A stretch of DNA of 64,000 bases, from the NCBI RefSeq assembly GCF_006494535.1, contig NZ_VHIQ01000001.1, forward strand, positions 1 through 64,000. The letters run 5' to 3'. Each line of letters starts with the position of its first letter. Within the stretch, counting starts at the first letter, position 1. Below the pieces are notes generated by a model. It was not told the origin of the DNA. It did not search any database and was given only the letters and a program-made list of their open reading frames with translations. Source of the DNA: Paucihalobacter ruber (lineage in GTDB: Bacteria > Bacteroidota > Bacteroidia > Flavobacteriales > Flavobacteriaceae). Both the position numbers and the translations under genes were made by a program. Below are positions 17,245-26,658 of the stretch, piece by piece.

Positions 17245-19310
17245 GAAAAACAACACTGTTCATCTGTCTACTTATGGTTTTTTCATGCCAAGATACTAAA
17301 GAGAATTCCCAAGGCGAGAATTTCACTAATAATGTCAATAAGGTAGCCACTACGATTGTTGATGATAGTGAAAAATTACTATTCTTTAATCATCCAATTC
17401 AACCAATCCAACCTGAATTTATAAAGTTTTCAATAGGGAGTGTCAAACCTAAAGGCTGGATTCTGGAAATGATGCAAAACGATTTAGAAAAAGGTGTCGT
17501 TGGTGCTTTAGATGAATTATATCCGGGAATCAAGTCAGATAATTTATATCATACTGCTCGCAGAGGCGGCATGGAAGATATTCCGGAAATGGGAGATTTA
17601 GTTTTGACCGGTGCCGAATGGGAAAAATCTATTATGTGGTGGAATGCAGAAACCATAGGAAATTGGTGGGACGGCTTTATAAGACATGCCTTTTTAACCG
17701 AAAACGAGGAAGCCATTCAACAATCGCACAAGATTATCGATAATCTTTTAACATCTCAAGATAAAGATGGTTACATAGGAATTTATAAACCTAATCTGCG
17801 CTTCCAACATAAAGGTTCTAATGGCGAGTTATGGGCGCAAACCACAGCTTTTAGAACCATGCTTGCTTATTATGAGTTTACCAACGAAAAAAAAGTATTA
17901 GATGCTGTTAAAAAAGCCATGCAAGTCACCATGAAGCATTATGATGCAAATTCTAAAAACCCCTTTGATTTAAAAAATGAATTTGGTGGTGTTACTCATG
18001 GATTAATGCTAACCGATGTTTGTGAAACACTTTACAGAATTACCGGTGACACTGTTTATCAAAACTATGCAACTTACTTGTACAAAGCCTTTTCAACCTA
18101 TTCTATCAATCGTTCGTTTAATGATTTACGCTATCCTTTTTTAATAGAAAAGGACTCACTTTTTGAAGGGCACGCTGTTCATACCTACGAGCACATTCGT
18201 TCTATGGCAAATGCATATTTTAATACCGGTTATCCTGAATTGAAAACAGCTTATACTAATATGCTGGCTAAATTAGAACCTTGTATTTTACCAAGTGGTG
18301 CCGGTCATGGAAATGAATGGATTGCCAAACTGGAAGCAAATCCGGATGATACAGGAAGCGAATATTGCACCATGCTAGAACTCCGAAATTCTTACGGAAG
18401 CTTGCTACAAAAAACAGGTGAAGTGACATTTGCTGATAGTGCCGAAAAGCTCACTTATAATGCCATGCTTGGCGCCAGAAATAGTGATGGCACGGCAATT
18501 ACTTATGGGAAAACAGATAATTGTTATGTCTTAGATGGAAAACATCATCAAGAGGGGAAATCAATTGATGACCCACGCTATAAATATTCGCCAACACATT
18601 CTGAACCCGCAGTGTGTTGTGTGCCTAATTACACTAAAAATTTGCCTACTTTTTTAGACCTGATGTATATGAAAAAAGAAGATGGCATTGCCATAGTTTT
18701 ATTTGGTCCTTCTGAGCTGAAAACTTATGTAGATCAAACTAAAATACAAATTGAACAAGAAACAAATTATCCAATTTCGGATGAAATCACAATAAAACTA
18801 ACAATTGAAAAACCTATAAGTTTTACAATCTATTTGCGCAAACCCAAATGGAGCAATAACATGGATATTAGTATTAAAAACGCAAGCGTTCAACTTGAAA
18901 ACGGCTACTATAAAATTAAAAAAGAATGGAATACAAATGAAAGTTTTAGTATTACATTTCAAAATGATATAAATAAAATTACAGCCAATAATGGTGAAGT
19001 TTATTTACAACGAGGCCCTTTAGTTTATGCTTACAGCATTCCACATCGAGAAGAGGTAATTAAAACCTATTCTGACTCAAAATTTAGAGATTATTATTGT
19101 TTTCCTGATAATCGAGACTTTGTTAATTTAAAGCTCACCAAAGATTCAAAGTTCACATTAATTTCTAATGGAAGTTCAAATTCTTTCTATACTAATCATT
19201 GGTATTTAGAAGGTGAACTTTTTGATAGTTCATCAAGCAAAAATATAAGAGTAAACCTAATCCCCATGGGCAAGACCATCTTAAGAAGAGTAACCTTTCC
19301 ATTAAAATAA
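17241..19310 (+). CDS. GH127-like (DUF1680) glycoside hydrolase lipoprotein
   Basis: 689 residues with leader and lipobox MVFSC (Cys16). It is an alpha/alpha-barrel of the beta-L-arabinofuranosidase type: SVKPKGWILEMM opening, ETIGNWWDGFIRHA, TSQDKDGYIGIY, LWAQTTAFRTMLAYYEFT. The metal-site pattern of GH127 appears as Glu374 and Cys376 in GSEYCTM and the Cys459-Cys460 pair in SEPAVCCVPN; in characterised GH127 enzymes the matching Glu and Cys residues hold zinc and a Cys is the nucleophile. The C-terminus is a beta-sandwich (IYLRKPKWSN, LQRGPLVYAYSI). It may cleave arabinofuranosyl or related residues; another DUF1680-derived specificity is possible. Confidence 0.82.
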   Translation: MRKTTLFICLLMVFSCQDTKENSQGENFTNNVNKVATTIVDDSEKLLFFNHPIQPIQPEFIKFSIGSVKPKGWILEMMQNDLEKGVVGALDELYPGIKSDNLYHTARRGGMEDIPEMGDLVLTGAEWEKSIMWWNAETIGNWWDGFIRHAFLTENEEAIQQSHKIIDNLLTSQDKDGYIGIYKPNLRFQHKGSNGELWAQTTAFRTMLAYYEFTNEKKVLDAVKKAMQVTMKHYDANSKNPFDLKNEFGGVTHGLMLTDVCETLYRITGDTVYQNYATYLYKAFSTYSINRSFNDLRYPFLIEKDSLFEGHAVHTYEHIRSMANAYFNTGYPELKTAYTNMLAKLEPCILPSGAGHGNEWIAKLEANPDDTGSEYCTMLELRNSYGSLLQKTGEVTFADSAEKLTYNAMLGARNSDGTAITYGKTDNCYVLDGKHHQEGKSIDDPRYKYSPTHSEPAVCCVPNYTKNLPTFLDLMYMKKEDGIAIVLFGPSELKTYVDQTKIQIEQETNYPISDEITIKLTIEKPISFTIYLRKPKWSNNMDISIKNASVQLENGYYKIKKEWNTNESFSITFQNDINKITANNGEVYLQRGPLVYAYSIPHREEVIKTYSDSKFRDYYCFPDNRDFVNLKLTKDSKFTLISNGSSNSFYTNHWYLEGELFDSSSSKNIRVNLIPMGKTILRRVTFPLK

Positions 19311-19323
19311 TAAGCACCAAAAA

Positions 19324-21483
19324 ATGAGACGTTTTACCGCAATTATAACAATAGTTTTTCTTTGCCTTGGTTGCAAAAAGGATGTGTCAAAAGACATCAT
19401 TCAAGATATAGATTACACTCAATTTGTCAATCCATTCATAGGCACAGATGGCACAGGTCACACCTTTCCGGGTCCTTCCATGCCTTTTGGGATGGTACAA
19501 CCGGGGCCGGACAATAGAGATTACGGCTGGAATTATACCAGTGGCTATCAATATAAAGACACCCTGCTTCTAGGGTTTTCGCAAACACGATTAAGCGGAA
19601 CCGGCATTAATGAAATGGGCGATGTACTATTAATGCCATATTCAAAATCAAAGACAGATTTAAAAAATTCATACTTTAAAAATTCTGAGAAAGCAGAAGT
19701 TGGTTATTATACTTTAACTAAAAAAGATAGTGTTAAGGTAGAATTAACTTGCTCAGAACGTGTGGCTTTTCATCAATACGGTTTCCCTAGTCAAGATGCC
19801 AATGTTCATTTGAATTTGCAACATGGCTTGCGTTTTGTTTTTGATGAAAACAATCAAAAAGGGTTGGTGCTCGATAGTGATGTTACAATTGAAAGTGATA
19901 GTACAATTTCCGGTTATGCATCCACAGAGAACTGGGTAAAACGAAAATATTTTTACACCATTCAATTCAACCAACCATTTTCAAAAATTGAAGAATTACC
20001 CAAAAGTAAAAATGACAAAGCACCCAAATTTGATTTGAGTTTTCACCTTAAACAAGACAACACATTAAAGGTTAAAATTGCCTTATCTTCAGTTTCAACA
20101 GAAGGTGCAAAGTTAAATCTACAAACTGAAATTCCGCATTGGGATTTTGAAACCATCAGAACTCAGAATAATCAAGCATGGAATACGTATCTTAATAGAA
20201 TAGAGATTGAAGCACCACAAAAGCAAAAAGAAATCTTTTACACTTCAATGTATCATTTGTTTTTACAACCCTCAAACATCGCCGATGTAGATGGCCAATA
20301 TCGAGGCGCTGATGATAACATAGCCTTAGCACCAAACAACGAATACTATTCAACGCTTTCTAATTGGGATGTGTATCGAGCAGCATTTCCATTATTACAA
20401 ATTCTGGCACCAGAAAAAATAAATGGTATTGTGAACTCAATGTTATTGCATCACAAAGTTGCCGGTTTTTTACCTATTTGGACAGCATGGGGACAGGACA
20501 ATTATTGTATGATAAGTAACCACGCTATCCCCATGATATTGTCTGCATATAATAACGGTTTTACAGGTTTTGATGCGCAAGAGGCCTTAAACGCAATGAT
20601 AGAAACTTCAACCGTAAGCCACATTCATTCTAATTGGGAATTGTATAATCAATTTGGTTATTATCCTTTTGATCAGATTGATAATGAGGCGGTTTCACGA
20701 ACATTAGAACACGGATTTGATGATTACTGCGTAGCACAAATGGCTAAAAATTTAGACGATGAAGAAAACGCCGTCTACTTTGAAACAAGAGCCAATTACT
20801 ATAAAAATTTATTCGATCCGGAAACAAAGCTATTTAGAGGAAAAGATTCTAAAGGTAATTTTAGATCACCTTTTGACCCACTAACTGCAACCTCACCATT
20901 AAATAATCCCGGCGATTACACAGAAGCAAACGCATGGCAATATTTTTGGACGCCTGCCCAATATGACATTGAAGGGATGATTGAATTATTAGGTGGTAAA
21001 GAATACTTCAAAAAACACCTCAACACCTTTTTTACTACCGAAGCCGTAAATCCTGATAAGTTTTTAGGACAAGAAGCAATGATTGGCCAGTATGCTCATG
21101 GTAACGAACCCAGCCATCATATTATATACTTATATGCTTACACAGATACGCCTGAAATTGGTCTTAGCTATATTAAAAAAGTAATGAACGAGTTTCATAA
21201 TAACACACCAGATGGTATGATTGGCAATGACGACTGCGGACAAATGAGTGCTTGGTATATTTTTAGCACGCTTGGGTTTTATCCGGTAAACTCAGCTACC
21301 GGAGAATTTATAGTTGGCTTACCACAAGTAAAACAAGCAACACTGCATTTACAAAATGAAAGAACCCTTAAAATAACGAAATCGAACGAACAATTAAATC
21401 AAATCATTCTAAACAATAACACTTTACAAAACACCATAAGTTTTAAGCAATTAATGCAAGGTGGGAAATTAGAATTTAAATAA
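19324..21483 (+). CDS. GH92 family alpha-mannosidase-type lipoprotein
   Basis: 719 residues, lipobox CLGC after a short leader. Typical GH92 sequence: VNPFIGTDGTGHTFPGPSMP and FGMVQPGPD at the N-terminus, YTSGYQY, FSQTRLSGTG, SNWDVYRAAFP, FLPIWTAWGQDNYCM, GNEPSHHIIYLY and GNDDCGQMSAWY (about 634-645) carrying the acidic catalytic residues. GH92 enzymes are Ca2+-dependent exo-mannosidases acting with inversion. It is the last gene of the PhyH/isomerase/GH127 operon, 13 bp after GH127. No SusC/SusD pair is nearby. Confidence 0.93.
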   Translation: MRRFTAIITIVFLCLGCKKDVSKDIIQDIDYTQFVNPFIGTDGTGHTFPGPSMPFGMVQPGPDNRDYGWNYTSGYQYKDTLLLGFSQTRLSGTGINEMGDVLLMPYSKSKTDLKNSYFKNSEKAEVGYYTLTKKDSVKVELTCSERVAFHQYGFPSQDANVHLNLQHGLRFVFDENNQKGLVLDSDVTIESDSTISGYASTENWVKRKYFYTIQFNQPFSKIEELPKSKNDKAPKFDLSFHLKQDNTLKVKIALSSVSTEGAKLNLQTEIPHWDFETIRTQNNQAWNTYLNRIEIEAPQKQKEIFYTSMYHLFLQPSNIADVDGQYRGADDNIALAPNNEYYSTLSNWDVYRAAFPLLQILAPEKINGIVNSMLLHHKVAGFLPIWTAWGQDNYCMISNHAIPMILSAYNNGFTGFDAQEALNAMIETSTVSHIHSNWELYNQFGYYPFDQIDNEAVSRTLEHGFDDYCVAQMAKNLDDEENAVYFETRANYYKNLFDPETKLFRGKDSKGNFRSPFDPLTATSPLNNPGDYTEANAWQYFWTPAQYDIEGMIELLGGKEYFKKHLNTFFTTEAVNPDKFLGQEAMIGQYAHGNEPSHHIIYLYAYTDTPEIGLSYIKKVMNEFHNNTPDGMIGNDDCGQMSAWYIFSTLGFYPVNSATGEFIVGLPQVKQATLHLQNERTLKITKSNEQLNQIILNNNTLQNTISFKQLMQGGKLEFK

Positions 21484-21700
21484 CTGCTGCCAACACCGGA
21501 TTCTATGAAAAGCACTTTCCTAGCGTGTCAAAATTTATATTTATTTTATAATTCACCCCATAATGATGATTCTGTGGTATTGAAATGTTGATAACCCGCT
21601 AGCCCCCGCTACCGCGCGATTACATCGTGTGGTGTCAACCCCAAACAAAGCCCGAGTTAAACCATAAATTGTAAAGATAATCAACTCATTACAAGCTATT
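21484..21700. other. Intergenic stretch with a GC palindrome
   Basis: No ORF is supported. CTGCCAACACCGGATTC right after the stop looks like the left end of an attC-like site without a clear partner. CCGCTACCGCGCGATTACATC at about 21,606 recurs, with a better palindrome, at 36,203-36,230. Confidence 0.4.
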
Positions 21701-21791
21701 TTTATAAGTTGACTGCTAAGTTTGTTATATTTGAAAGAATTAACCATTATCATCACAAAAAGCAGGATAACGTTATTAAAGGTGATGATAT
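21701..21791 (+). repeat. Promoter-carrying repeat, copy 6 (partial)
   Basis: Only the right half is present: AAGTTGACTGCTAAGTTTGTT, the TATATTTG box at 21,726-21,733 and the tail CAGGATAACGTTATTAAAGGTGATGATAT. The left hairpin half is missing. Confidence 0.65.
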
Positions 21792-21811
21792 AAGGTATTG
21801 TGGGTAATTTG

Positions 21812-22351
21812 ATGAAAAATGTAATAATCATATTAACATTACTAATTTCTAATTTGACTTCTGCTCAAATTGAGAAAGAAAATGATACGCTCGAAATTTG
21901 GACTTTATTCAGTATTGGTAATTTCGTTAATCAAAATGCCGAAAGAATAGTTGAGAAAAAATGGCCTTTTAAAATAAAAGGAATTGCGGGAGATTCATTT
22001 ATGGAAGATTTGATAGACTCAGTTGAAATTCATAATAATAAAGTTTGGACTTACCTCGACGCAAACGGATATTCTGAATCAAAGAAAAAATTTGAAACGG
22101 ATTTACTAACTGAAATTAAGCAAATAAAAAAGGCCGTCGATATTTCAAATTCGGACAAAAAAGTAGTTTCTCTTTTTGAAAAATGGAGAAAAAATGGACA
22201 ACAAAACTACACGGCACTGAATAAATTGACCGATGTAAAATATGAGTTTTCACTATATAGCTTTGATGTTAATGATTTAGACAAAGGACAAACTTTCGAA
22301 CTGAAATACATTGTAGATTTGGACAACGAAAAAATAAAGGTTATTAAATAA
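21812..22351 (+). CDS. Hypothetical exported protein
   Basis: 179 residues from ATG 21,812, which begins a clean signal (MKNVIIILTLLISNLTSAQ). An in-frame GTG at 21,800 is less likely. The mature part is acidic and mixed alpha/beta (DTLEIWTLFSIGNFVNQNAERIVEKKWPFKIKGIAGD...), with a long basic helix in the middle. No family is recognised. It is a lone gene between a partial promoter repeat and an attC-like site. Confidence 0.6.
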   Translation: MKNVIIILTLLISNLTSAQIEKENDTLEIWTLFSIGNFVNQNAERIVEKKWPFKIKGIAGDSFMEDLIDSVEIHNNKVWTYLDANGYSESKKKFETDLLTEIKQIKKAVDISNSDKKVVSLFEKWRKNGQQNYTALNKLTDVKYEFSLYSFDVNDLDKGQTFELKYIVDLDNEKIKVIK

Positions 22352-22356
22352 AAAAC

Positions 22357-22486
22357 TACCCACAACAAAAAACTTTGCTTATTTTAGTTAAGCCGTTTGG
22401 TCGTTGCTTGTTTGCCAGCTCTTATTTTCCTGCGGAAAATCCTCGCAATCAAACACGCAACGTTCCTTACACAAAAACGTTGCCCG
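22357..22486. repeat. attC-like imperfect palindrome
   Basis: CCCACAACAAAAAACTTTGC on the left pairs loosely with CGTTCCTTACACAAAAACGTTGCCC on the right. GCGGAAAATCCTCGC near the centre resembles the tip of the site at 122. Confidence 0.5.
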
Positions 22487-22588
22487 CTATATTAATTTCG
22501 ACCGATGTTTCCACTATAAAAAATAGTTAATTAAAACTATATATTATATTAATAATAAAAGTATAAATATCTATAATTTTTAAATAAA

Positions 22589-24172
22589 ATGACCAACCTA
22601 AAATTAGCCTCTATTCATCTATTTGTTTCTTTCACTGTTGTATTAATTTCTTTGAGCAGCTTTACCAATAGAGCTTTTGGTCAAACTGAAACAGCATATT
22701 ATCCAGTATCAGAAGTAAAGCAAAAAGATGGGAAATGGGGAATCAAAGCGAGTCCAGATTGGAAATTACAACCCAAGAAAAGAGATTGGATTATACTCCC
22801 TACCTATGACAAAATTGAATTGTTTAACTATAAAACTAAGCACGAAAGATATGGTAAATTTTATACTTATGGTGCATTTTATGCTTGGAAAGCAAACAAA
22901 ATTGATGTATATACGGAGAAAGGTTTAGAGCTTATTATAAGTGATTTGTCTATAGAAGATACTATCCATGTTGCCTCTTTTGCCAGATTTGTTGGAGCTG
23001 AAACAAAACCTTTTTTGGTGAATAAATTGTGTGGATGGAAACATAAAGAAGTAATAATTCCAGCACAATTTGATTCTATTCAACTATCCTATGATAAATG
23101 GATTTATGAGGAGATTAAAGTATACAAAAATGGAAAAATGGGTTTGATGTCGCAAGATGGAAAAATTTTAGTGCCGTTGAATGAGTACGGAGATATTGGT
23201 ACTTATTCAACTGTTTTTACATCAACATATAGCAAAATGGATAAAACTGGCAAGAGGCTTGAAGGAATGTATTTTGATGAGTATAAAGAGATTCCTCCCA
23301 TTTATACAGAAATAAAACTTATTTCGAATTGGAAACTAAATGATGAAATTCCGAATTTCTACAGTTGTGAGTTGCCAAACGGCAGTATGGATTACTTTAT
23401 AAAAAAGGATTCTAGTTTAGTTAGGCCTTCTGAAGCCATATCAAAATTAATTGAGGAAGAGGCTGCGAAACGCAAATGGTTAAATGGGCTAGTACTTTTT
23501 GCTAAAGCTGGTGCGATAGGAATAAAAGATGCAGATGAAAACTGGGTTTTGCCTATACAAGCTACAGCACTGACAATCGGCAGCTATTTAATTGAACCGG
23601 ATGACGATATCATCAATGTCAAAAATGGATGGCTTACTGAGGGCAGATTCACAGGATCTGTTTCGATCACAAGATTTTTCACAGGATTGAAAGATTATGA
23701 AAAGTTTGCTATTAAGGCAGAACTGAACCCTTATAACAGTCTAACAGGAGATAATAGATCGTATTTTGATGTTGTCATTAACGTTAATAGGGCTTATAAT
23801 TTCAAGTCAGGCTTTGAGATTTATCAGGGTATTTGCCCTATATGTGACGGGGATGGACAATTACCTGACGGCTATACTAAGAGTTCAGAAACCATTACTT
23901 ATGACAGAGTTGTAAAGGACGGAACTACAACCATCACTCGTAAAAATTATTTGGCCAACGAAAGGGTAGATGCTTATGGAAATAAGTATGTCCGAACATA
24001 TAACCAGACCTATGATAATTACAAAACAGTCAAAGAAAAAAAAACGATAGTTACTGAAACCAAAAAATATAAAACTTGTTCGGTTTGTGAAGGCAAGAAA
24101 AAGTTCAGCTATGCCTTAATTTTATGGGATGATCAAAGAAACGAGTATGTATTAACTACTCTTAAGTTTTAA
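22589..24172 (+). CDS. Exported protein with WG-repeat-like region and paired CxxC zinc-finger-like motifs
   Basis: 527 residues with a signal (LFVSFTVVLISLSSFTNRAFGQ). The first 250 residues contain WG-type repeats (KDGKWGIKA, WIILPTYDKIELF, NGKMGLMSQDGKILVPL) of the kind found in exported Bacteroidota proteins. The C-terminal part has CPICDGDG at 416-421 and CSVCEGKK at 497-502, matching the CxxCxGxG zinc-binding repeats of DnaJ, separated by a Thr/Lys-rich linker (DGTTTITRKNYL). Such a motif in an exported protein is unusual. Function is not recognised. Confidence 0.68.
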   Translation: MTNLKLASIHLFVSFTVVLISLSSFTNRAFGQTETAYYPVSEVKQKDGKWGIKASPDWKLQPKKRDWIILPTYDKIELFNYKTKHERYGKFYTYGAFYAWKANKIDVYTEKGLELIISDLSIEDTIHVASFARFVGAETKPFLVNKLCGWKHKEVIIPAQFDSIQLSYDKWIYEEIKVYKNGKMGLMSQDGKILVPLNEYGDIGTYSTVFTSTYSKMDKTGKRLEGMYFDEYKEIPPIYTEIKLISNWKLNDEIPNFYSCELPNGSMDYFIKKDSSLVRPSEAISKLIEEEAAKRKWLNGLVLFAKAGAIGIKDADENWVLPIQATALTIGSYLIEPDDDIINVKNGWLTEGRFTGSVSITRFFTGLKDYEKFAIKAELNPYNSLTGDNRSYFDVVINVNRAYNFKSGFEIYQGICPICDGDGQLPDGYTKSSETITYDRVVKDGTTTITRKNYLANERVDAYGNKYVRTYNQTYDNYKTVKEKKTIVTETKKYKTCSVCEGKKKFSYALILWDDQRNEYVLTTLKF

Positions 24173-24232
24173 TTCAAAATAAGAAAAATGAAAAAGACCT
24201 TTGCCAGTTTTGCATTTTAAAATAGTAGAGAC

Positions 24233-24363
24233 GGGCAACAGTCGTTTGGCTCAATGATGGGTGTAGTGGTTAAATCAAGTTAATACCTCGCATCAAATTT
24301 TATGGTATGTTGACAGTTTAGTGCTCCAAAATCCGCCACTGCGCCAAGCACCAAACCGTTAGT
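24233..24363. repeat. attC-like imperfect palindrome
   Basis: GGCAACAGTCGTTTGGCTCAATG and GGGTGTAGTGG on the left pair with CCGCCACTGCGCCAAGCACC and AAACCGTTAG on the right, with TCGCATCAAATTTTATGG at the centre. It lies between the WG-repeat gene and the deacetylase gene. Confidence 0.65.
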
Positions 24364-24376
24364 AACAATTTAATAA

Positions 24377-25324
24377 ATGACAAGATTAATTATTCTATTT
24401 TATGGTTGTTTTTTGCTTTTTTCTTCTTGTAAGCAAAAGCCCGTATTTATTGACTTTACTTACCCGGAAGGAAAATACAAAGCTCTAGTATTGAGTTATG
24501 ACGATGGTACAATTCAAGATATTCAATTAGCAAATTTATTTGACCAACACAATCTTGTGGGCACATTTAACCTTAATTCAGAATATTTAGGTACTAAACG
24601 TGGTTGGCCTCAACAAAATGGTGATACTATTTTTCAAAAATATGTCGCAAAAGATTCCCTTTTGTTTATCTATAAAAATCATGAAATTGCTGCACATGGA
24701 GCTTTACATAAAAATTTTATTGACATTACAGACAAAGAAATACTAGACGAAGTCAATATAGATATTAAAAACCTCACAGAACTTACAGATAGGAAAATCA
24801 TTAGTATGGCATACCCATTTGGAAATACCAATGATAGTATTGCTAAATTAATCTCTACAACAGAAATAGTCAATGCCAGAACTGTAGATGACACTTATAA
24901 ATTTGACTTACCAAAAAACTATTTGATATGGAATCCAACGTGTCATGATAGTAAAGTTTTAGACTATTTAAATGACTATTTAATACTTGACAAACCAAAA
25001 TTATCTCTATTCTACGTTTGGGGACATTCATGGGAATTTGAAGATCAACATAGATGGAATAATATGGTTGAGTTTTGTGAAAAAATTGGAAAAGCTAATG
25101 ATATTTGGTCTGTTGGGAATGGAGAACTAACAAAATATTTAAAAGCGATTAAAAAAGTTCAAATTAATGAATACAAAATAGTTAATCCTTTAAACAATGA
25201 GCTTGTTTGGATAAAGCTATCAACAGGAATTAAAAAACTTGAAGCCGGAGAAACCATAGAAATAAAAACTATAGCTAACAAACAGACCTCAAAAAAGAAT
25301 ACCGACCACGAACAGGGCATATAA
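24377..25324 (+). CDS. Polysaccharide deacetylase (NodB-like) lipoprotein
   Basis: 315 residues with lipobox LLFSSC. The NodB homology domain shows the catalytic and metal ligands: Asp42-Asp43 in SYDDGTIQD and His107/His111 in AAHGALHKNF (HxxxH). Later motifs are MAYPFGNTNDS and VNARTVDDTY. The role is metal-dependent de-N- or de-O-acetylation of a surface polysaccharide or peptidoglycan sugar in the periplasm. It is a single-gene unit. The C-terminal tail (KTIANKQTSKKNTDHEQG) is hydrophilic and not conserved. Confidence 0.86.
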   Translation: MTRLIILFYGCFLLFSSCKQKPVFIDFTYPEGKYKALVLSYDDGTIQDIQLANLFDQHNLVGTFNLNSEYLGTKRGWPQQNGDTIFQKYVAKDSLLFIYKNHEIAAHGALHKNFIDITDKEILDEVNIDIKNLTELTDRKIISMAYPFGNTNDSIAKLISTTEIVNARTVDDTYKFDLPKNYLIWNPTCHDSKVLDYLNDYLILDKPKLSLFYVWGHSWEFEDQHRWNNMVEFCEKIGKANDIWSVGNGELTKYLKAIKKVQINEYKIVNPLNNELVWIKLSTGIKKLEAGETIEIKTIANKQTSKKNTDHEQGI

Positions 25325-25329
25325 AATAA

Positions 25330-25548
25330 CCCAACTTTACAGAATCCCGTAAAAACACCTCACACCACTGCCCTATTTTTGACGTTTTAGAAAGCCAAAT
25401 AACACATCTTACTTTTTAAGCGGTTGACCGTTAGGTTTGTTGGCGGTTTTAGTTATATTTGAAATAGTTAAAAAACTAGCTTGGGCATATCTTATAAGGT
25501 TGGCATAAAACGATGAAAAAAGTTCAGGATATAAACACGTTATCGGCA
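25330..25548 (+). repeat. Promoter-carrying repeat, copy 7
   Basis: A variant copy: TTTACAG-aatc-CCGTAAA hairpin, first box TATTTTTG, second box TATATTTG at 25,454-25,461. The tail includes ATGAAAAAAGTTCAGGATAT, shared with copy 8 at 28,330, and ends near CGTTATCGGC. The ATG in the tail is in frame with the following gene. Confidence 0.72.
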
Positions 25549-25587
25549 AGCTGTCAAACACCAATGCAAACATCAAAGAATAATATT

Positions 25588-26508
25588 ATGAAAAAATCTG
25601 AAAAATTTAAACGACAATTTCAATTGACTCTTTGGACTTATGCTCTGTTTCTCTTTGCGACATCAACGGTGTTGGCTCAATCATTTGAAGACCTTAATCA
25701 TTTGGAAGGCAACATAACAAAAACCTTTTACAGTAATGGTTCAAAAGAACAGGCTCAAATAATGGCAAAGCGTTGCGACAACGTTATATCATTTTACAAA
25801 TCGCTTATCATGTTTGAGCCAGTCGTCACTTTATTGGTTTTATCGCCAGACGACTGGAGTAAATACACCAACTTTCCAGTTTATGGTATGCCACATTACA
25901 ATGATGCTAAAACACTTATTGTTGCTTCAGAAGACAATAATTTTTGGAAAAGTTTTATTCCTCCGTTAGACCAACTATCAAAAGAGCTTGCTCAACAAAT
26001 TTCCAAAACTTATTCTGAAAAAGGCAACTCATTATCAATGCGTGGATTTTTTGATTTGTTGGCTATTCACGAATTAGGACACGCATTTCACGAACAAGGA
26101 GGACTTTATATGCAACGCAAATGGATGGGAGAATTGTTTGCAAATATTTTACTTCATACTTATATAGCAGAAAAAGAACCCGAATTAATACCTGCTTTAA
26201 CAGTTTTCCCGCAAATGGTAGTATCTTCAACAAATAAGAGTGATTTGAAATTTACCACATTAAATGAACTAGAATCCAATTACGATCTGCTTGGTCAACA
26301 ATACCCAAACAACTACGGTTGGTATCAATGCCGTTGGCATTTAGCCGCAGGAAAAATTTATGATGATGGCGGTAAACAGGCATTTAAAAAATTATGGCAA
26401 ATATTAAAGAAACAGAAAGAGCCGTTAGATGATGTTGCATTTGCAAACCTATTATCAAAGAAAGTACATCAAAGCGTTGCAAACGTTCAACTGAAATGGG
26501 ACGAATAA
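25588..26508 (+). CDS. Exported HExxH metallopeptidase-like protein
   Basis: 306 residues from ATG 25,588 (MKKSEKFKRQFQLTLWTYAL leader, cleavage after VLAQ). An in-frame ATG at 25,513 inside the promoter repeat would add 25 residues. HELGH at residues 161-165 (AIHELGHAFHEQGG) is a zinc-peptidase motif, followed by a Glu in WMGELFAN (about residue 182), as in gluzincins. A VTLLVLSPDDWSKY segment precedes it. Probably a secreted zinc peptidase; the substrate is unknown. I do not recognise a named family. Confidence 0.72.
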   Translation: MKKSEKFKRQFQLTLWTYALFLFATSTVLAQSFEDLNHLEGNITKTFYSNGSKEQAQIMAKRCDNVISFYKSLIMFEPVVTLLVLSPDDWSKYTNFPVYGMPHYNDAKTLIVASEDNNFWKSFIPPLDQLSKELAQQISKTYSEKGNSLSMRGFFDLLAIHELGHAFHEQGGLYMQRKWMGELFANILLHTYIAEKEPELIPALTVFPQMVVSSTNKSDLKFTTLNELESNYDLLGQQYPNNYGWYQCRWHLAAGKIYDDGGKQAFKKLWQILKKQKEPLDDVAFANLLSKKVHQSVANVQLKWDE

Positions 26509-26514
26509 AATCCA

Positions 26515-26652
26515 GCCGCTAACAAAGGCTTGTATAAGAAATATTGAGATCAATGGTAAATTAAAGGTCAGTGTCGGTCGAGACGGATCAGTGCCAAACT
26601 GAAAGTTAAATGCTTTAAATCCGCAACAAGCCATACACGCAAACTGTTGCCC
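26515..26652. repeat. attC-like imperfect palindrome
   Basis: CCGCTAACAAAGGCTTGTATAAG on the left pairs with CAACAAGCCATACACGCAAAC and TGTTGCCCG on the right, with GATCAGTGCCAAACTGAAAG at the centre. It sits between the metallopeptidase and the deiminase. Confidence 0.65.
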
Positions 26653-26658
26653 GTAATT

